Notes: generated by a model from the sequence alone, not told the origin. A stretch of 64,000 nucleotides of DNA from Paenibacillus thermotolerans (GCF_028745515.1 NZ_JAQZSG010000008.1:1-64000); one strand, 5' to 3'. Numbered from the stretch's first letter, positions 39,343-48,589 are shown. Program-made: numbers and translations.

Positions 39343-40641
39343 TCGGAGTGGTGGCCGACGACATAACGGGAGCCGGCGATATCGGCGTCATGTTTGCGAA
39401 AGCCGGCGTCATAACCCACGTGTACGCGCTAGGCGACTTTTCCCCCCTCGGCGGTGCGCGGCGGCGGAGGCGGGGGGGATGCGCCGCAGGCGGTCGTGCT
39501 GGACACGAATTCCCGGCTCGACGATGCGGCAACGGCATACCGGAAAGCGGCCGAAGCGACCATGCTGCTGCGGGAGGCAGGGGCAACGTTGTTCATCAAT
39601 AAAACGTGCTCCGTGTTCCGCGGCAATATCGGGGCGGAGTTCGACGCCATGCTGGATACGCTGCAGGAGCATTTCGCCGTCGTCGTGCTCGGCTTTCCGA
39701 AGAACGGACGGGCGACCGTGGACGGCATTCATTACGTGCACGGCAAACGGCTCGAGCACTCGGAGTTCCGAAGCGATCCCGTGCACCCGATGACGAGATC
39801 CGATTTGGCCGGCATTTTGCAGGAACAGACGACCCGGCGTGTCGGGCTGCTCGACTATCGGGCCGTCGCGCTCGGTCCCGTAGAGTTGCGCCGCCGCATC
39901 GAGGAAATGAAGGAGCGGTGCGGCTATTTGATCTTGGATGTGACCGACCAAGACGCGCTGCACACGATCGCCCGCGCCGTGGGGGACGACTTTATCGTCT
40001 GCGGCAGCTCGGCGCTCGCGGAAGAACTGGCGCAGGAGCTCGATTTGCCGCGGTCGTCCGGGCAGAGGCTTCAGCTGCCGAAGAAGGAGGGCGTCGGCAT
40101 CCTGTGCGCGGCAGGCAGCCTGATGCCGCAAACCGCGGCGCAAATCGGGCATTTGCGGGGCGCGGGAGTGCCGGTGTTTGCGCTGGATACGAGGCGGCTT
40201 GCGGATGCTGCGGAGCGGAGCGAGGAGATTGCGCGACTTACCGACCTTGCGGCGGAGCGGATGCTTTCCGGCTTCCACGCGGTCGTTCATTCGGCGAGCG
40301 AGCCGGACATCGTGGCGGAGACGAAGGCGCGCGGCGCGGCGCTCGGGCTGTCGCCCGTCGAGGTGTCGCGCCTCGTGTCCGAGGCTGTTGCGGAAATAAC
40401 GGCCGAAGCGATGCGTCGTACCGGACAAAACCGCCTGATCGTCGCCGGAGGCGAGACGTCCGCGGCGGTTTGCGCGCGAATGGGGGTCCGTGGCGTGAGA
40501 ATCTGGAAGGAAATCGAACCCGGGCTGCCCTCGTCGCTTTCGCTGAACGCGGCGGAGCCGCTGCTGCTTGTATTGAAATCGGGAAGCTTCGGGAAGGCGG
40601 ATTTTTTCTCGGCCGCCATTCGCCATCTTGCCGAGCAATAA
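39339..40641 (+). pseudogene. Four-carbon acid sugar kinase (DUF1537/OtnK family), frameshifted
   Basis: The N-terminal end from GTG 39339 reads VIGVVADDITGAGDIGVMFA, the substrate-binding start of DUF1537 kinases, then loses the frame near 39440-39480. The rest runs in a second frame from about 39454 to 40641 and is intact: VVLDTNSR, INKTCSVFRGNIGAE, CGSSALAEEL and the nucleotide-binding IVAGGETSAAV. One extra base in the run of six C (39442-39447) or seven G (39472-39478) would explain it. All other motifs are whole and neighbours are intact, so a sequencing error or very recent mutation is likely. Partner of the upstream OtnC-like protein. Confidence 0.8.
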
Positions 40642-40662
40642 TTTATAGAAAGGAGGAATCGT

Positions 40663-41463
40663 ATGATCGTAGTTCAAAGAAGGCATAAAATCAAGGAACG
40701 GCTGTTTCAAAACCGGAGCGTAAAGGTGTCCGAGCTGGTGAAGGAATTCAACGTTTCGGAGGAGACCATACGCAGAGATTTAAACCAGCTGGTGAAGGAG
40801 GGCCTCATCCAAAAAAATTACGGAGGCGCCGTCCTGATCGAGGACATCGAAAGCGTGTCGATTCCTCCGGTTCAGCAGCGGACGCTGCAGGATTTCGAGG
40901 AAAAGAACGCGATCGGCAAGCGGGCGGCGGAGCTTCTTTCCCCGCATCAAATCATTATTATGGACTCGGGCTCCACGACGTGGTGCATGGCGAGACATTT
41001 GAAGCATATCAGCGATTTGACGGTGCTTACCAACGGCTTGAACGTAGCGGAAGAATGCAGCCATAACGAAGAGGCTTCCATCTTCCTGCTGGGCGGCAAG
41101 CTGATCAAAAAATCGATGAGCGTCGTCGGACCCCAGGTCGAGACGGAGCTGCAGCGATACAATGCGCACTACGTGTTTCTCGGAACGTCCGGGATCTCTC
41201 TCCGGAAGGGATTTACGAGTTCGGACATTTACGAGGCGGAAATTAAGCGCGCCATGATCAGGGCCGGCCAGCGGGCGGTCATATTGGCGGATCACCGGAA
41301 GTTTCAGCGGCAGGCGCTCGTGTCGTTCAGCAGCTTCCAAGAGGTGGACATCGTCATCACGAGCGATTTGACCGATCCGGATATGATCAAGGAGCTGGAA
41401 GGCATGGGCGTCGAGGTTATCGTCGTTCCCGTAAAGCACGAGCAAGGGGGAGCGGCGGAATGA
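40663..41463 (+). CDS. DeoR family transcriptional regulator
   Basis: Repressor-type protein of 266 residues. The N-terminal helix-turn-helix is VKVSELVKEFNVSEETIRRD, followed by LVKEGLIQKNYGGAVL; the C-terminal DeoRC domain, which senses a phosphorylated sugar, has MDSGSTTWCMARHL, GGKLIKKSMSVVGP and LADHRKFQR. It follows AAAGGAGG. It lies inside the operon between the DUF1537 kinase and the second SIS-ROK pair, so it probably regulates this locus in response to a sugar phosphate made by it. No specific operator was identified. Confidence 0.93.
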   Translation: MIVVQRRHKIKERLFQNRSVKVSELVKEFNVSEETIRRDLNQLVKEGLIQKNYGGAVLIEDIESVSIPPVQQRTLQDFEEKNAIGKRAAELLSPHQIIIMDSGSTTWCMARHLKHISDLTVLTNGLNVAEECSHNEEASIFLLGGKLIKKSMSVVGPQVETELQRYNAHYVFLGTSGISLRKGFTSSDIYEAEIKRAMIRAGQRAVILADHRKFQRQALVSFSSFQEVDIVITSDLTDPDMIKELEGMGVEVIVVPVKHEQGGAAE

Positions 41464-42095
41464 AGCGGGCCGTCTTGGAGCGGTTGCTGTCAACCTACCC
41501 CGAATTAACGGAATGCAAGGATAGCATCCTGCATGCGTTTGAGCTGCTTGAGACGTGTTATAAGAACGGCGGCAAAGTGCTGCTCTGCGGCAACGGCGGA
41601 AGCGCGGCCGATTGCGAGCACATCGTCGGGGAGCTGATGAAGGGCTTTATGCTGAAGCGCTCCGTTTCGGCCGGGATGAGAGAGAAGCTGAAGCAAGCCG
41701 GGTCGGACGGCGATTATATCGCCGACCGGCTGCAGGGCGCGCTGCCCGCGATTTCGCTCGTCAGCCATTCGGCGCTGACGACCGCTTATGCGAACGATGT
41801 GGCGGCGGATATGGTATTCGCCCAGCAGACGTTCGGGTACGGCAAGCCGGGCGACGTGCTCGTCGGCCTCAGCACCTCGGGAAATTCGCGGAACGTGCTG
41901 CTTGCGATGCAGGTCGCCAAAGCGATCGGCATGAGCACGATCGGTTTGACGGGCCGCGGCGGAGGGCTGATGGCGGCTTTGTGCGACGCCGTCATCCGGG
42001 TGCCTTCGGACAGCACCCCCGATATTCAGGAGCGCCATCTTCCGATTTATCATGCGCTGTGCATTATGCTGGAGGAGGAGTTTTTCGGGACATGA
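41460..42095 (+). CDS. SIS domain protein, GmhA-like sugar-phosphate isomerase (pair 2)
   Basis: Protein of 211 residues. It is closer to phosphoheptose isomerase than the first SIS protein: CGNGGSAADCEHIVGEL then MKGFMLKR, SLVSHSALTTAYANDV and GLSTSGNSRNVLLAM, with QERHLPIYHALC near the end. Overlaps with the DeoR gene (ATGA) and with the ROK gene show tight coupling. No other heptose gene is present, so the substrate may be another ketose or aldose phosphate. The two SIS-ROK pairs have reversed gene order. Confidence 0.88.
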   Translation: MKRAVLERLLSTYPELTECKDSILHAFELLETCYKNGGKVLLCGNGGSAADCEHIVGELMKGFMLKRSVSAGMREKLKQAGSDGDYIADRLQGALPAISLVSHSALTTAYANDVAADMVFAQQTFGYGKPGDVLVGLSTSGNSRNVLLAMQVAKAIGMSTIGLTGRGGGLMAALCDAVIRVPSDSTPDIQERHLPIYHALCIMLEEEFFGT

Positions 42096-43066
42096 CCATT
42101 GTGGGCGGGGTAGATATCGGAGGCACCAAATGCGCCGTCGTCATCGGAAGTGTGAACGGCGGCTCCGTTGCTGTCATCGGCAAACGAATGTATCCGACGC
42201 CGGCGTCGCCGCACGAGGCGGTCGATTCGTTCGTCCTTCAGCTGCGGGAGCTGATGAAGGAGCACGGCGTCGAGCGGCTCGCCGCCGTCGGCGTCAGCTG
42301 CGGCGGTCCGCTCGACAGCAGGAACGGGCTCGTGTTATCGCCGCCGAACTTGCCGCATTGGGACCGGATCGACGTGATCGGTCCGCTTCAAGCGGAATTC
42401 GGAGCGCCGGCGGGCCTTCAGAACGACGCGAACGCTTGCGCGCTTGCGGAGTGGCGGTGGGGAGCGGGCCGTGGCTGCGGCAGCATGGTGTTTCTCACCT
42501 TCGGCACCGGGATGGGAGCCGGGCTCATTCTGGACGGCAAATTGTACGTCGGCGCGAACGATATGGCCGGCGAGGTCGGGCATGTGAGGCTCGCCGATGA
42601 CGGACCCGTCGGATACGGCAAAGCGGGCTCCTTCGAAGGCTTCTGCAGCGGCGGAGGCATTGCGGCGCTTGCCCGAACGATGGCGGAGCGGCATCTCCGG
42701 CAAGGAGGCGTTACATCGTTCTGCGGTACGGTAGAGGAGCTGACAAGCATTACCGCCAAGAAGGTCGGCGAGGCGGCGCAGCAGGGCGACCCGCTCGCGC
42801 TCGACATATTTCGCATTGTGGGCGAGAAGCTGGGGAGAGGGCTCGCCGTGCTCGTCGATGTGTTGAACCCGGAGCGTATTGTCATCGGCAGCATTTACGG
42901 CAGGCAGCGGGCGCTGCTTGAACCGGTTGCGCTCGACACGCTGCGAAAAGAGGGGCTTGCGCTTTCCTTGGCCGCATGCAGCATCGTGCCCGCCGAGCTT
43001 GGAGAGAGCGTGGGCGATTTAGCGTCTCTGTCGGTTGCCATGAACGTGCTGGCGAACCGGAAATAA
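42092..43066 (+). CDS. ROK family protein lacking the zinc motif
   Basis: Protein of 324 residues with the kinase loop GVDIGGTKCAVVIG, ND in LQNDANACALAEW and FGTGMGAGLIL. The Cys-rich zinc motif of most ROK kinases is replaced by GYGKAGSFEGFCSGGG. It keeps the glycine frame and the Glu but not the Cys ligands. ATG 42092 overlaps the SIS gene stop and has GGAGGAGG upstream. It is likely an active sugar kinase with altered specificity. Confidence 0.88.
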   Translation: MTIVGGVDIGGTKCAVVIGSVNGGSVAVIGKRMYPTPASPHEAVDSFVLQLRELMKEHGVERLAAVGVSCGGPLDSRNGLVLSPPNLPHWDRIDVIGPLQAEFGAPAGLQNDANACALAEWRWGAGRGCGSMVFLTFGTGMGAGLILDGKLYVGANDMAGEVGHVRLADDGPVGYGKAGSFEGFCSGGGIAALARTMAERHLRQGGVTSFCGTVEELTSITAKKVGEAAQQGDPLALDIFRIVGEKLGRGLAVLVDVLNPERIVIGSIYGRQRALLEPVALDTLRKEGLALSLAACSIVPAELGESVGDLASLSVAMNVLANRK

Positions 43067-43089
43067 CGCCAGGCAGGAGGGGAAACGGG

Positions 43090-44145
43090 ATGAAACGAGC
43101 CGCTTGGCTCGCGGGGGGCGTCGTGATGGTTCTGCTCTTGACCGGAGCCTTGGTTTGGAGCTTCGGCGAGCCCGATTTGCAGCCGCACAAGTTCAGCAAC
43201 CCGGTCTTTGAACCGGTGCTGGCCGACCCGTCCGTCATTCGGGGGAATGACGGTTATTTTTACGCCTACGGGACGGAGGACGATTGGGGCGACGGGAGCG
43301 GCGCGAAGCTCGTTCCGATTGTAAGGTCGAAGGACATGACCGCGTGGGAATATATCGGGGACGCGTTCGCGCAAAAGCCGGAATGGCACGGCTACGGCTC
43401 GATTTGGGCGCCCGATATTTCGAATCATAACGGACTCTATTATTTGTATTATTCGATGTCCTCTTGGGGAGACAGCAATCCCGGCATCGGAGTCGCCACA
43501 TCGGAGAAGCCGGAAGGCCCCTTCGAAGATCGCGGCGCGCTGTTTCGGAGCGCCGACATCGGCGTCGGCAACTCCATCGACCCGATGCGCTTTACGGACG
43601 ATGACGGAGTATCTTACTTGTTCTGGGGAAGCTTCCGCGGTATTTTCGGTGTGCGGCTGTCGGAGGACGGCCTGTCTGTAGTCGGCGAAAAATTTCATAT
43701 CGCGGGCGGAAGCTACGAAGCGGCTTATATGATCAAACGCGACGGCTACTACTATTTCTTCGGATCGAGAGGCACTTGCTGCGAAGGGGAAAACAGCGGC
43801 TACAACGTCGCGGTCGGACGTTCCGAATCGCTGCGGGGGCCATATGTCGACAAGGACGGGGTTAAGCTGCTCGCTTCGGGAGGAACGTTGGCGCTGATCG
43901 GCCATTTTCCGAATCAACAAACGTCCAAGCCGGTTGCGGGTCCGGGACACAATGCGATCATTACGGACGATAACGGCACCGATTGGATCGTTTATCACGG
44001 AGTGGATATGGCGAATCCGTATTTGCCGGACGGAGCGACGCGCAGGCCTTTGATGCTCGATCCGCTCGTTTGGGAGGACGGCTGGCCGAGGGTGAAAGAT
44101 TTGACGCCGAATATGCAGCCTCAGGACGGTCCCGTATTTCGATAA
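43090..44145 (+). CDS. GH43 family glycosidase with N-terminal membrane anchor
   Basis: Protein of 351 residues. Residues 5-25 form a hydrophobic segment (WLAGGVVMVLLLTGALVW), a signal anchor or signal peptide, so the enzyme works outside the cytoplasm. The five-bladed propeller has the three acidic residues of clan GH-F: Asp in LADPSVIRG, Asp in NSIDPMRF, and Glu in GGSYEAAYMIKRDGYYY. Relatives are arabinan endo-hydrolases, arabinofuranosidases and exo-beta-galactanases. It is the only secreted hydrolase of the run. ATG 43090 follows CAGGAGG. Confidence 0.9.
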   Translation: MKRAAWLAGGVVMVLLLTGALVWSFGEPDLQPHKFSNPVFEPVLADPSVIRGNDGYFYAYGTEDDWGDGSGAKLVPIVRSKDMTAWEYIGDAFAQKPEWHGYGSIWAPDISNHNGLYYLYYSMSSWGDSNPGIGVATSEKPEGPFEDRGALFRSADIGVGNSIDPMRFTDDDGVSYLFWGSFRGIFGVRLSEDGLSVVGEKFHIAGGSYEAAYMIKRDGYYYFFGSRGTCCEGENSGYNVAVGRSESLRGPYVDKDGVKLLASGGTLALIGHFPNQQTSKPVAGPGHNAIITDDNGTDWIVYHGVDMANPYLPDGATRRPLMLDPLVWEDGWPRVKDLTPNMQPQDGPVFR

Positions 44146-44160
44146 AAGGAGGAGTGCGGC

Positions 44161-46287
44161 ATGTTTCGTTTTGTTGCGAACGAACGGTCCGTTGCTTTTG
44201 AACATAAGGAAGTGCTTGCGGGAATCGAAGCTTTTGCGCGACTGCATACCGGAGAAGAGGTCCCGCTTTGTTTAAGCTCCGCGCAAGGGATGCCGGGCTC
44301 GTTCCGGCTGTCGTTTGAAGGCGCAAGCGGGAAAATCACGATGCAGGTCAGTGCCGAAACGGCTGGCGATGCGCTGAACGTGTTTGTGGACGCCGCCGTT
44401 TATAATAAAGAGCTGTTTCGCGACCGGGTCGCGTTTGCGCCTGTGAGCGGCATTGTCATTCGGGTCAAGGACATTCCCGGGATCGAAGGCTTAGCGGCGA
44501 ATGTTCAGCATAAGGATTGGTGGACGCGGCCTCATTTTGACACGGATATTCGAAAGCTTCCTTCCCGCACGCTGTCGCTCCTGTGGCAGGCGGACGGGGG
44601 GTATTATCAGCTGCTTCCGGTTTCCGGGGGCGCGTTCCGAACCGACCTAAGCGGAGGGGAGAGCGGGCTCGACATTCGGATTTCCGCGTACCAAGGCGGC
44701 TTCGAGCGCTGCGTGACGGCCGCTTTCGTACTTGGGCGAAGCTCGGATCCGTACGCGCTGGCGGAAAGCTGCGTGCGGGCCGGGCTCGAAGCGTGCGGGA
44801 GCGCGGCGAAGCCCCGGGCCGAAAAGACGTACCCGGAAATATTGGAATATTTGGGATGGTGCAGCTGGGACGCCTTTTATACGCAGGTGAACGCGGAAGG
44901 GCTCTTGGAGAAGGCGGGCGAGTTTGCCGCGGCCGGCCTTCCGGTTCGGTGGGTCATGATCGACGACGGCTGGTCCGAGATCAGCGCGGATCGAAGGCTG
45001 CGGTCTTACGATGCGGCGAAGGAGAAGTTTCCGGACGGTTTGGCTCCGGTTATCCGGGACATGAAGCGGCGCTTCGGCATACGATGGGTCGGCGTTTGGC
45101 ACACGATCGCCGGATATTGGGGAGGCGTCGATCCGGAGGGCGAGCTGTTCAGGAAGAACGGCAAGCATCTGTTTAAGACGAACGGCGGGGCTTGGATTCC
45201 GGCGCCGGACGCGGCGGACGCTTTCGGGTTTTGGAACGATTGGCACGGCTATTTGAAGCGGCAGGGCGTCGACTTCGTGAAGGTGGACAGCCAAAGCGCG
45301 ATCGTCAATTTTACGAGGGACCACGTGCCGGTCGGAGAGGCGGCCAGGGCTGCGCATACGGCGCTGGAGGCGTCGGTCGGCCTTTATTTCGGCGGCTGCG
45401 TCATCAACTGTATGGGAATGGCGGCGGAGAACGTGTGGCACCGCCCGGCTTCCTCGGTTTCGCGCAGCAGCGACGATTTTGTGCCGCAGGAGCCGGCGGG
45501 CTTTCGGGAGCATGCGCTGCAGAACGCGTACAATTCGTTGTTTCACGGCCCGTTCTATTGGGGCGATTGGGATATGTACTGGTCGGACAACCATGACGCC
45601 AAGCTGAGCATGGCGCTGCGCGCGGTAAGCGGCGGGCCTGTGTATGTCAGCGACAAGGTCGGCGGCACGAACGCGGAGAACGTATGGCCGCTTCATTACC
45701 GCGACGGCCGGATAATACGGTGCGACCGGCCGGGGGTACCGACGGCGGATTGTTTAACGGTCGATCCCGTTCGTTCGCCCGTCCCGTTAAAGGTGTGGAA
45801 CCGGAGCGGCGCAAACGGCGTTATCGCGGCGTTTCATCTGTACGACGGCGGCCATGCGGCCGAAGGATCGGTCGGCGCCTCCGACGTGCCCGGGCTCGAA
45901 GGAGAGCGGTTTTGGCTGTATGAGCATTTTTCCGGGCGGTTGGTATCTGCAGGCAAAGAGGAGCGGATGCCGCTTCGGCTGGAGCGGGACGAGACGGCTT
46001 TCTACGCCTTGATCCCGCAGCGCGGGGGCGGCGCCGTAACGCCGATCGGGCTCGTCGACAAGCTTGTGCCGGGCGACGCCGTGACGATGGTGTTTCAGGA
46101 AGGCGGGCGAACGCTCTTGCGGGTTCGGGAAGGCGGCCGGTTCGCTTTCGCATCGGAGCGCAAGCCGGAGTCGGTTCGGGTGAACGGAACGCTTATGCTA
46201 TCGATGTCGCCGGCCGACTCGCCGCAGCTGTTCGTTGTCGACTGCACCGAGTATGAGGGCGAGTTGTTTATTGAAATTGTATGCTAG
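44161..46287 (+). CDS. GH36/Sip1-like glycosidase (raffinose synthase or alpha-galactosidase type)
   Basis: Protein of 708 residues. An N-terminal beta domain precedes a TIM barrel. Family segments are YLGWCSWDAFY, VMIDDGWSEI, GVWHTIAGYWGG, FVKVDSQ with the likely nucleophile D376, and SRSSDDF with the acid/base Asp at 438 or 439. These match the plant raffinose synthase/Sip1 group, whose bacterial members hydrolyse alpha-galactosides or related sugars. No signal peptide. It starts after AAAGGAGG, is the last gene of the run, and its end overlaps the convergent sigma-factor gene by 20 bases. Confidence 0.9.
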   Translation: MFRFVANERSVAFEHKEVLAGIEAFARLHTGEEVPLCLSSAQGMPGSFRLSFEGASGKITMQVSAETAGDALNVFVDAAVYNKELFRDRVAFAPVSGIVIRVKDIPGIEGLAANVQHKDWWTRPHFDTDIRKLPSRTLSLLWQADGGYYQLLPVSGGAFRTDLSGGESGLDIRISAYQGGFERCVTAAFVLGRSSDPYALAESCVRAGLEACGSAAKPRAEKTYPEILEYLGWCSWDAFYTQVNAEGLLEKAGEFAAAGLPVRWVMIDDGWSEISADRRLRSYDAAKEKFPDGLAPVIRDMKRRFGIRWVGVWHTIAGYWGGVDPEGELFRKNGKHLFKTNGGAWIPAPDAADAFGFWNDWHGYLKRQGVDFVKVDSQSAIVNFTRDHVPVGEAARAAHTALEASVGLYFGGCVINCMGMAAENVWHRPASSVSRSSDDFVPQEPAGFREHALQNAYNSLFHGPFYWGDWDMYWSDNHDAKLSMALRAVSGGPVYVSDKVGGTNAENVWPLHYRDGRIIRCDRPGVPTADCLTVDPVRSPVPLKVWNRSGANGVIAAFHLYDGGHAAEGSVGASDVPGLEGERFWLYEHFSGRLVSAGKEERMPLRLERDETAFYALIPQRGGGAVTPIGLVDKLVPGDAVTMVFQEGGRTLLRVREGGRFAFASERKPESVRVNGTLMLSMSPADSPQLFVVDCTEYEGELFIEIVC

Positions 46288-47185
46288 CCGTTCGCAGCTT
46301 ATCGGGATTAGAGACGATGTAAATATCCCCGATGCTTTCCTCTTGGAAATTGAAGGAGATCGCGTTGATCATCATATCGCCCGCATAAGCGACGAGGCCG
46401 GGAAGCCCGTTCACGATGCACGGCTGCACTTGCATGTTCTCGGGCGCTTTCTTGACGATGCCCGTAAGGAACGCAACGACGCGGTCGCGCCCGATGACCG
46501 GACGAATGGCCGCCTGCACCTTGCCGCCGCCGTCCGTGACGGACGTTACGCCTGCGGTCAGCAGCGAAGACAGCAGCTCCACATTGCCGGTGCTCAGCGC
46601 TTGTATGAAGCGCTCAACGAGAGCGCCGGCTTTCGTCGTTTCCAGAGGGGGGACGCCGGCCGTCTCGGCATCGGTTCCGCCCCTCGCGGCTTCGACTTTT
46701 CGCTTGGCCCGCCGATACAGCTGCCTGCAGCCCGCAGAGGACTTGCCCGTCGTCTCCGCAATTTCGTCATAGTTAAGATCGTACGCCTCGCGGAGCACAT
46801 ATACCGCCCGTTCGACGGGGGATAACGTTTCCAGCAGCAGCAAAAATGCGGTGGACAGCGTCTCGTTCATGACCGCGCGGCGCAGCGGGTCATCCGCTGA
46901 CCCGTTATCGTGCCGGTACGGTTCGATCCATGGCTCCGGAAGCCACGGCCCGACATACGCTTCGCGCCGAACCCGAGCGGAGCGGAGCTGGTCGATGCAG
47001 CGGTTCGTCACCAGACGGCATAAATAGGCTTTTGGATTGTGCAGCTGCCGGACCGTATCCGCATCGAGCGAAAGAAAGACGTTGTGCACGATGTCTTCGG
47101 CGTCCATGACCGAAGACACCATGCGGTAAGCTAGTGCGGACAAGAACCTTTTATGCGTCTGGTAAAGCTCTTCCAATGTAGCCAT
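46268..47185 (-). CDS. ECF41 family RNA polymerase sigma factor (SigJ type)
   Basis: Protein of about 305 residues. Region 2 (FLSALAYRMVSSVMDAEDIV) and region 4 (LSPVERAVYVLREAYDLNYD, then IAETTGKSSAGCRQLYRRAK) are followed by a C-terminal SnoaL-like domain (ERFIQALSTGNVELLSSLL), which in ECF41 factors controls activity in place of an anti-sigma protein. ATG 47185 has GGGGAGG 12 bases upstream; ATG 47206, overlapping the previous stop by one base, is also possible. It is in an operon behind the oxidoreductase gene, the usual ECF41 partner. Confidence 0.92.
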   Translation of the reverse strand: MATLEELYQTHKRFLSALAYRMVSSVMDAEDIVHNVFLSLDADTVRQLHNPKAYLCRLVTNRCIDQLRSARVRREAYVGPWLPEPWIEPYRHDNGSADDPLRRAVMNETLSTAFLLLLETLSPVERAVYVLREAYDLNYDEIAETTGKSSAGCRQLYRRAKRKVEAARGGTDAETAGVPPLETTKAGALVERFIQALSTGNVELLSSLLTAGVTSVTDGGGKVQAAIRPVIGRDRVVAFLTGIVKKAPENMQVQPCIVNGLPGLVAYAGDMMINAISFNFQEESIGDIYIVSNPDKLRTASIQFQ

Positions 47186-47205
47186 GCAGTCTGCAATCCT
47201 CCCCA

Positions 47206-48525
47206 TTATATTACGGCCTTCTTGTACAGACCGCCGCTTTGGCGGATGGCGGCGAGCGCGGCGGCTCTTCCGCTGGAAAGGGCGGCGTCGGCAAGTATGC
47301 CTTCGTTTCCGACCCAATCGCCGGCGACGTAAAGCCCTTCGATTTCCGGCACTTCGGGTCCCGGCCGGCCGTTCATGGCATCCTCTACGGTATATAGGCG
47401 GTGGCTGACCGTCATGGAAGGAAGAAACCGCCGGTAGACCGTTTCCTCCCGCCAGCCGGGCTGCAGCTTATCGAGCATCGCTTCCAGCTCGGCGCGGTCC
47501 GTCTCCGCGTCGACGTTTTCGTTAGCGCTATGGTATTTCATGGCATGCAGCACCATTGTACCATTCACCGACAAAGCGGCAACACTCGAATGATTCGAAA
47601 AGTAGAGCGGACGGTCGATTCCGAGGGCGAAACGGACTTCCGGCCGCGGAAGCTTTCTGACGACGAGGTCCAAACATGCGGCTCGGATCGGCACGCTCGT
47701 TTCCCTCCAGCTTCGCAGCGACGTGCCGGAAGCATGATCCACGAGCTTGAACGCATCGTCCGGTCCGGAAGCGATAATGACCGACCGGACTTTATAACGC
47801 TCGGCATCGTCCGCATGGATGAGGTGTGCGCCTTGCGGATCGTGCTCGATGCGGGAAACCTTTTTCCCTTGGAGGATGAGGGCGCCGGCTTTCAACGCTT
47901 CGTTGCGCAGGGCATCCACAATCGTTTGCCAGCCGCCGTCCGCATATAAGGTTCCGCCCTTGATCGCGCGCTGCAGCTGCGTAACGGCCGATTCGGCGCT
48001 CAGCAGGTGGGGGTCGTTGGCGTAGGTGGTCAGTCGAAATAATGCCAGCATCAGCTTTTGTACTCCTTCATTGCGCACCGTGCGATCCGTCCATTCCGAC
48101 AGCGACAAATGCCGCAGAGAGGATGCGTCGATGCTGCCGAAAGAGGAAAGCAGCTTGGCTGCTTCCAGCTTTCCTGCGAAGGAAAGCAGACTCGTTCGCA
48201 GCAGAGAAGCCGCACCGTCCGGCAAAAGATGCAGCCCGGAGTCGGCAATCGCAGTGCCGCGCGTGTTTGGCTTGCCGCCGGCGACTGTAACGCCAATGTC
48301 GTTTAGTACGGCTTTCCCCGGTCCTGAAAGATAGAGCGCATGCGGCCCCATGTTCAGCATCGCGCCTTGTTTCGTTTCCGTCGCCCCGCGCCCGCCTAAG
48401 CGTCCTTTTTCAAACAAAACCGTTCTTCGTCCCGCTCTCGCCAAATAAACGGCCGCGGTCAGCCCCGCCAGCCCTCCTCCGACAACAGCCGCATCGAAAG
48501 ATGACATTTCCTTTGCATCGATCAT
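47206..48525 (-). CDS. FAD/NAD(P)-binding oxidoreductase (phytoene desaturase/PPOX-like)
   Basis: Flavoprotein of 439 residues. The N-terminal dinucleotide-binding motif is VVGGGLAGLTAAVYLARAG with EKG, and the FAD-contacting C-terminal motif is GLYVAGDWVGNEGILAD. It fits the amino-oxidase family containing phytoene desaturase-like and protoporphyrinogen oxidase-like enzymes. The substrate is unknown. ECF41 genes are characteristically next to an oxidoreductase, decarboxylase or epimerase; this gene precedes the sigma factor and has the ECF41 promoter. Start ATG 48525 follows GAGG by five bases. Confidence 0.9.
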   Translation of the reverse strand: MIDAKEMSSFDAAVVGGGLAGLTAAVYLARAGRRTVLFEKGRLGGRGATETKQGAMLNMGPHALYLSGPGKAVLNDIGVTVAGGKPNTRGTAIADSGLHLLPDGAASLLRTSLLSFAGKLEAAKLLSSFGSIDASSLRHLSLSEWTDRTVRNEGVQKLMLALFRLTTYANDPHLLSAESAVTQLQRAIKGGTLYADGGWQTIVDALRNEALKAGALILQGKKVSRIEHDPQGAHLIHADDAERYKVRSVIIASGPDDAFKLVDHASGTSLRSWRETSVPIRAACLDLVVRKLPRPEVRFALGIDRPLYFSNHSSVAALSVNGTMVLHAMKYHSANENVDAETDRAELEAMLDKLQPGWREETVYRRFLPSMTVSHRLYTVEDAMNGRPGPEVPEIEGLYVAGDWVGNEGILADAALSSGRAAALAAIRQSGGLYKKAVI

Positions 48526-48562
48526 TCGCGCCTCATCCCTTCTTTATCGGTACTATCAGCAT

Positions 48563-48589
48563 GACGAAATAGCCGTTGATTTTGTGACA
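48563..48589 (-). promoter_or_regulatory. ECF41 target promoter
   Basis: On the minus strand TGTCACA (48583-48589), exactly 16 bases, then CGTC (48563-48566). This equals the published ECF41 consensus TGTCACA-N16-CGTC. The start codon of the oxidoreductase is 38 bases downstream, so the operon is probably driven by its own sigma factor. Confidence 0.85.

Noticed and set aside
41612-42091. Extended start for the second ROK gene
   Set aside because: The open frame upstream lies within the SIS gene and reads as Arg-rich shadow; ATG 42092 has a strong ribosome site and begins the kinase motif.
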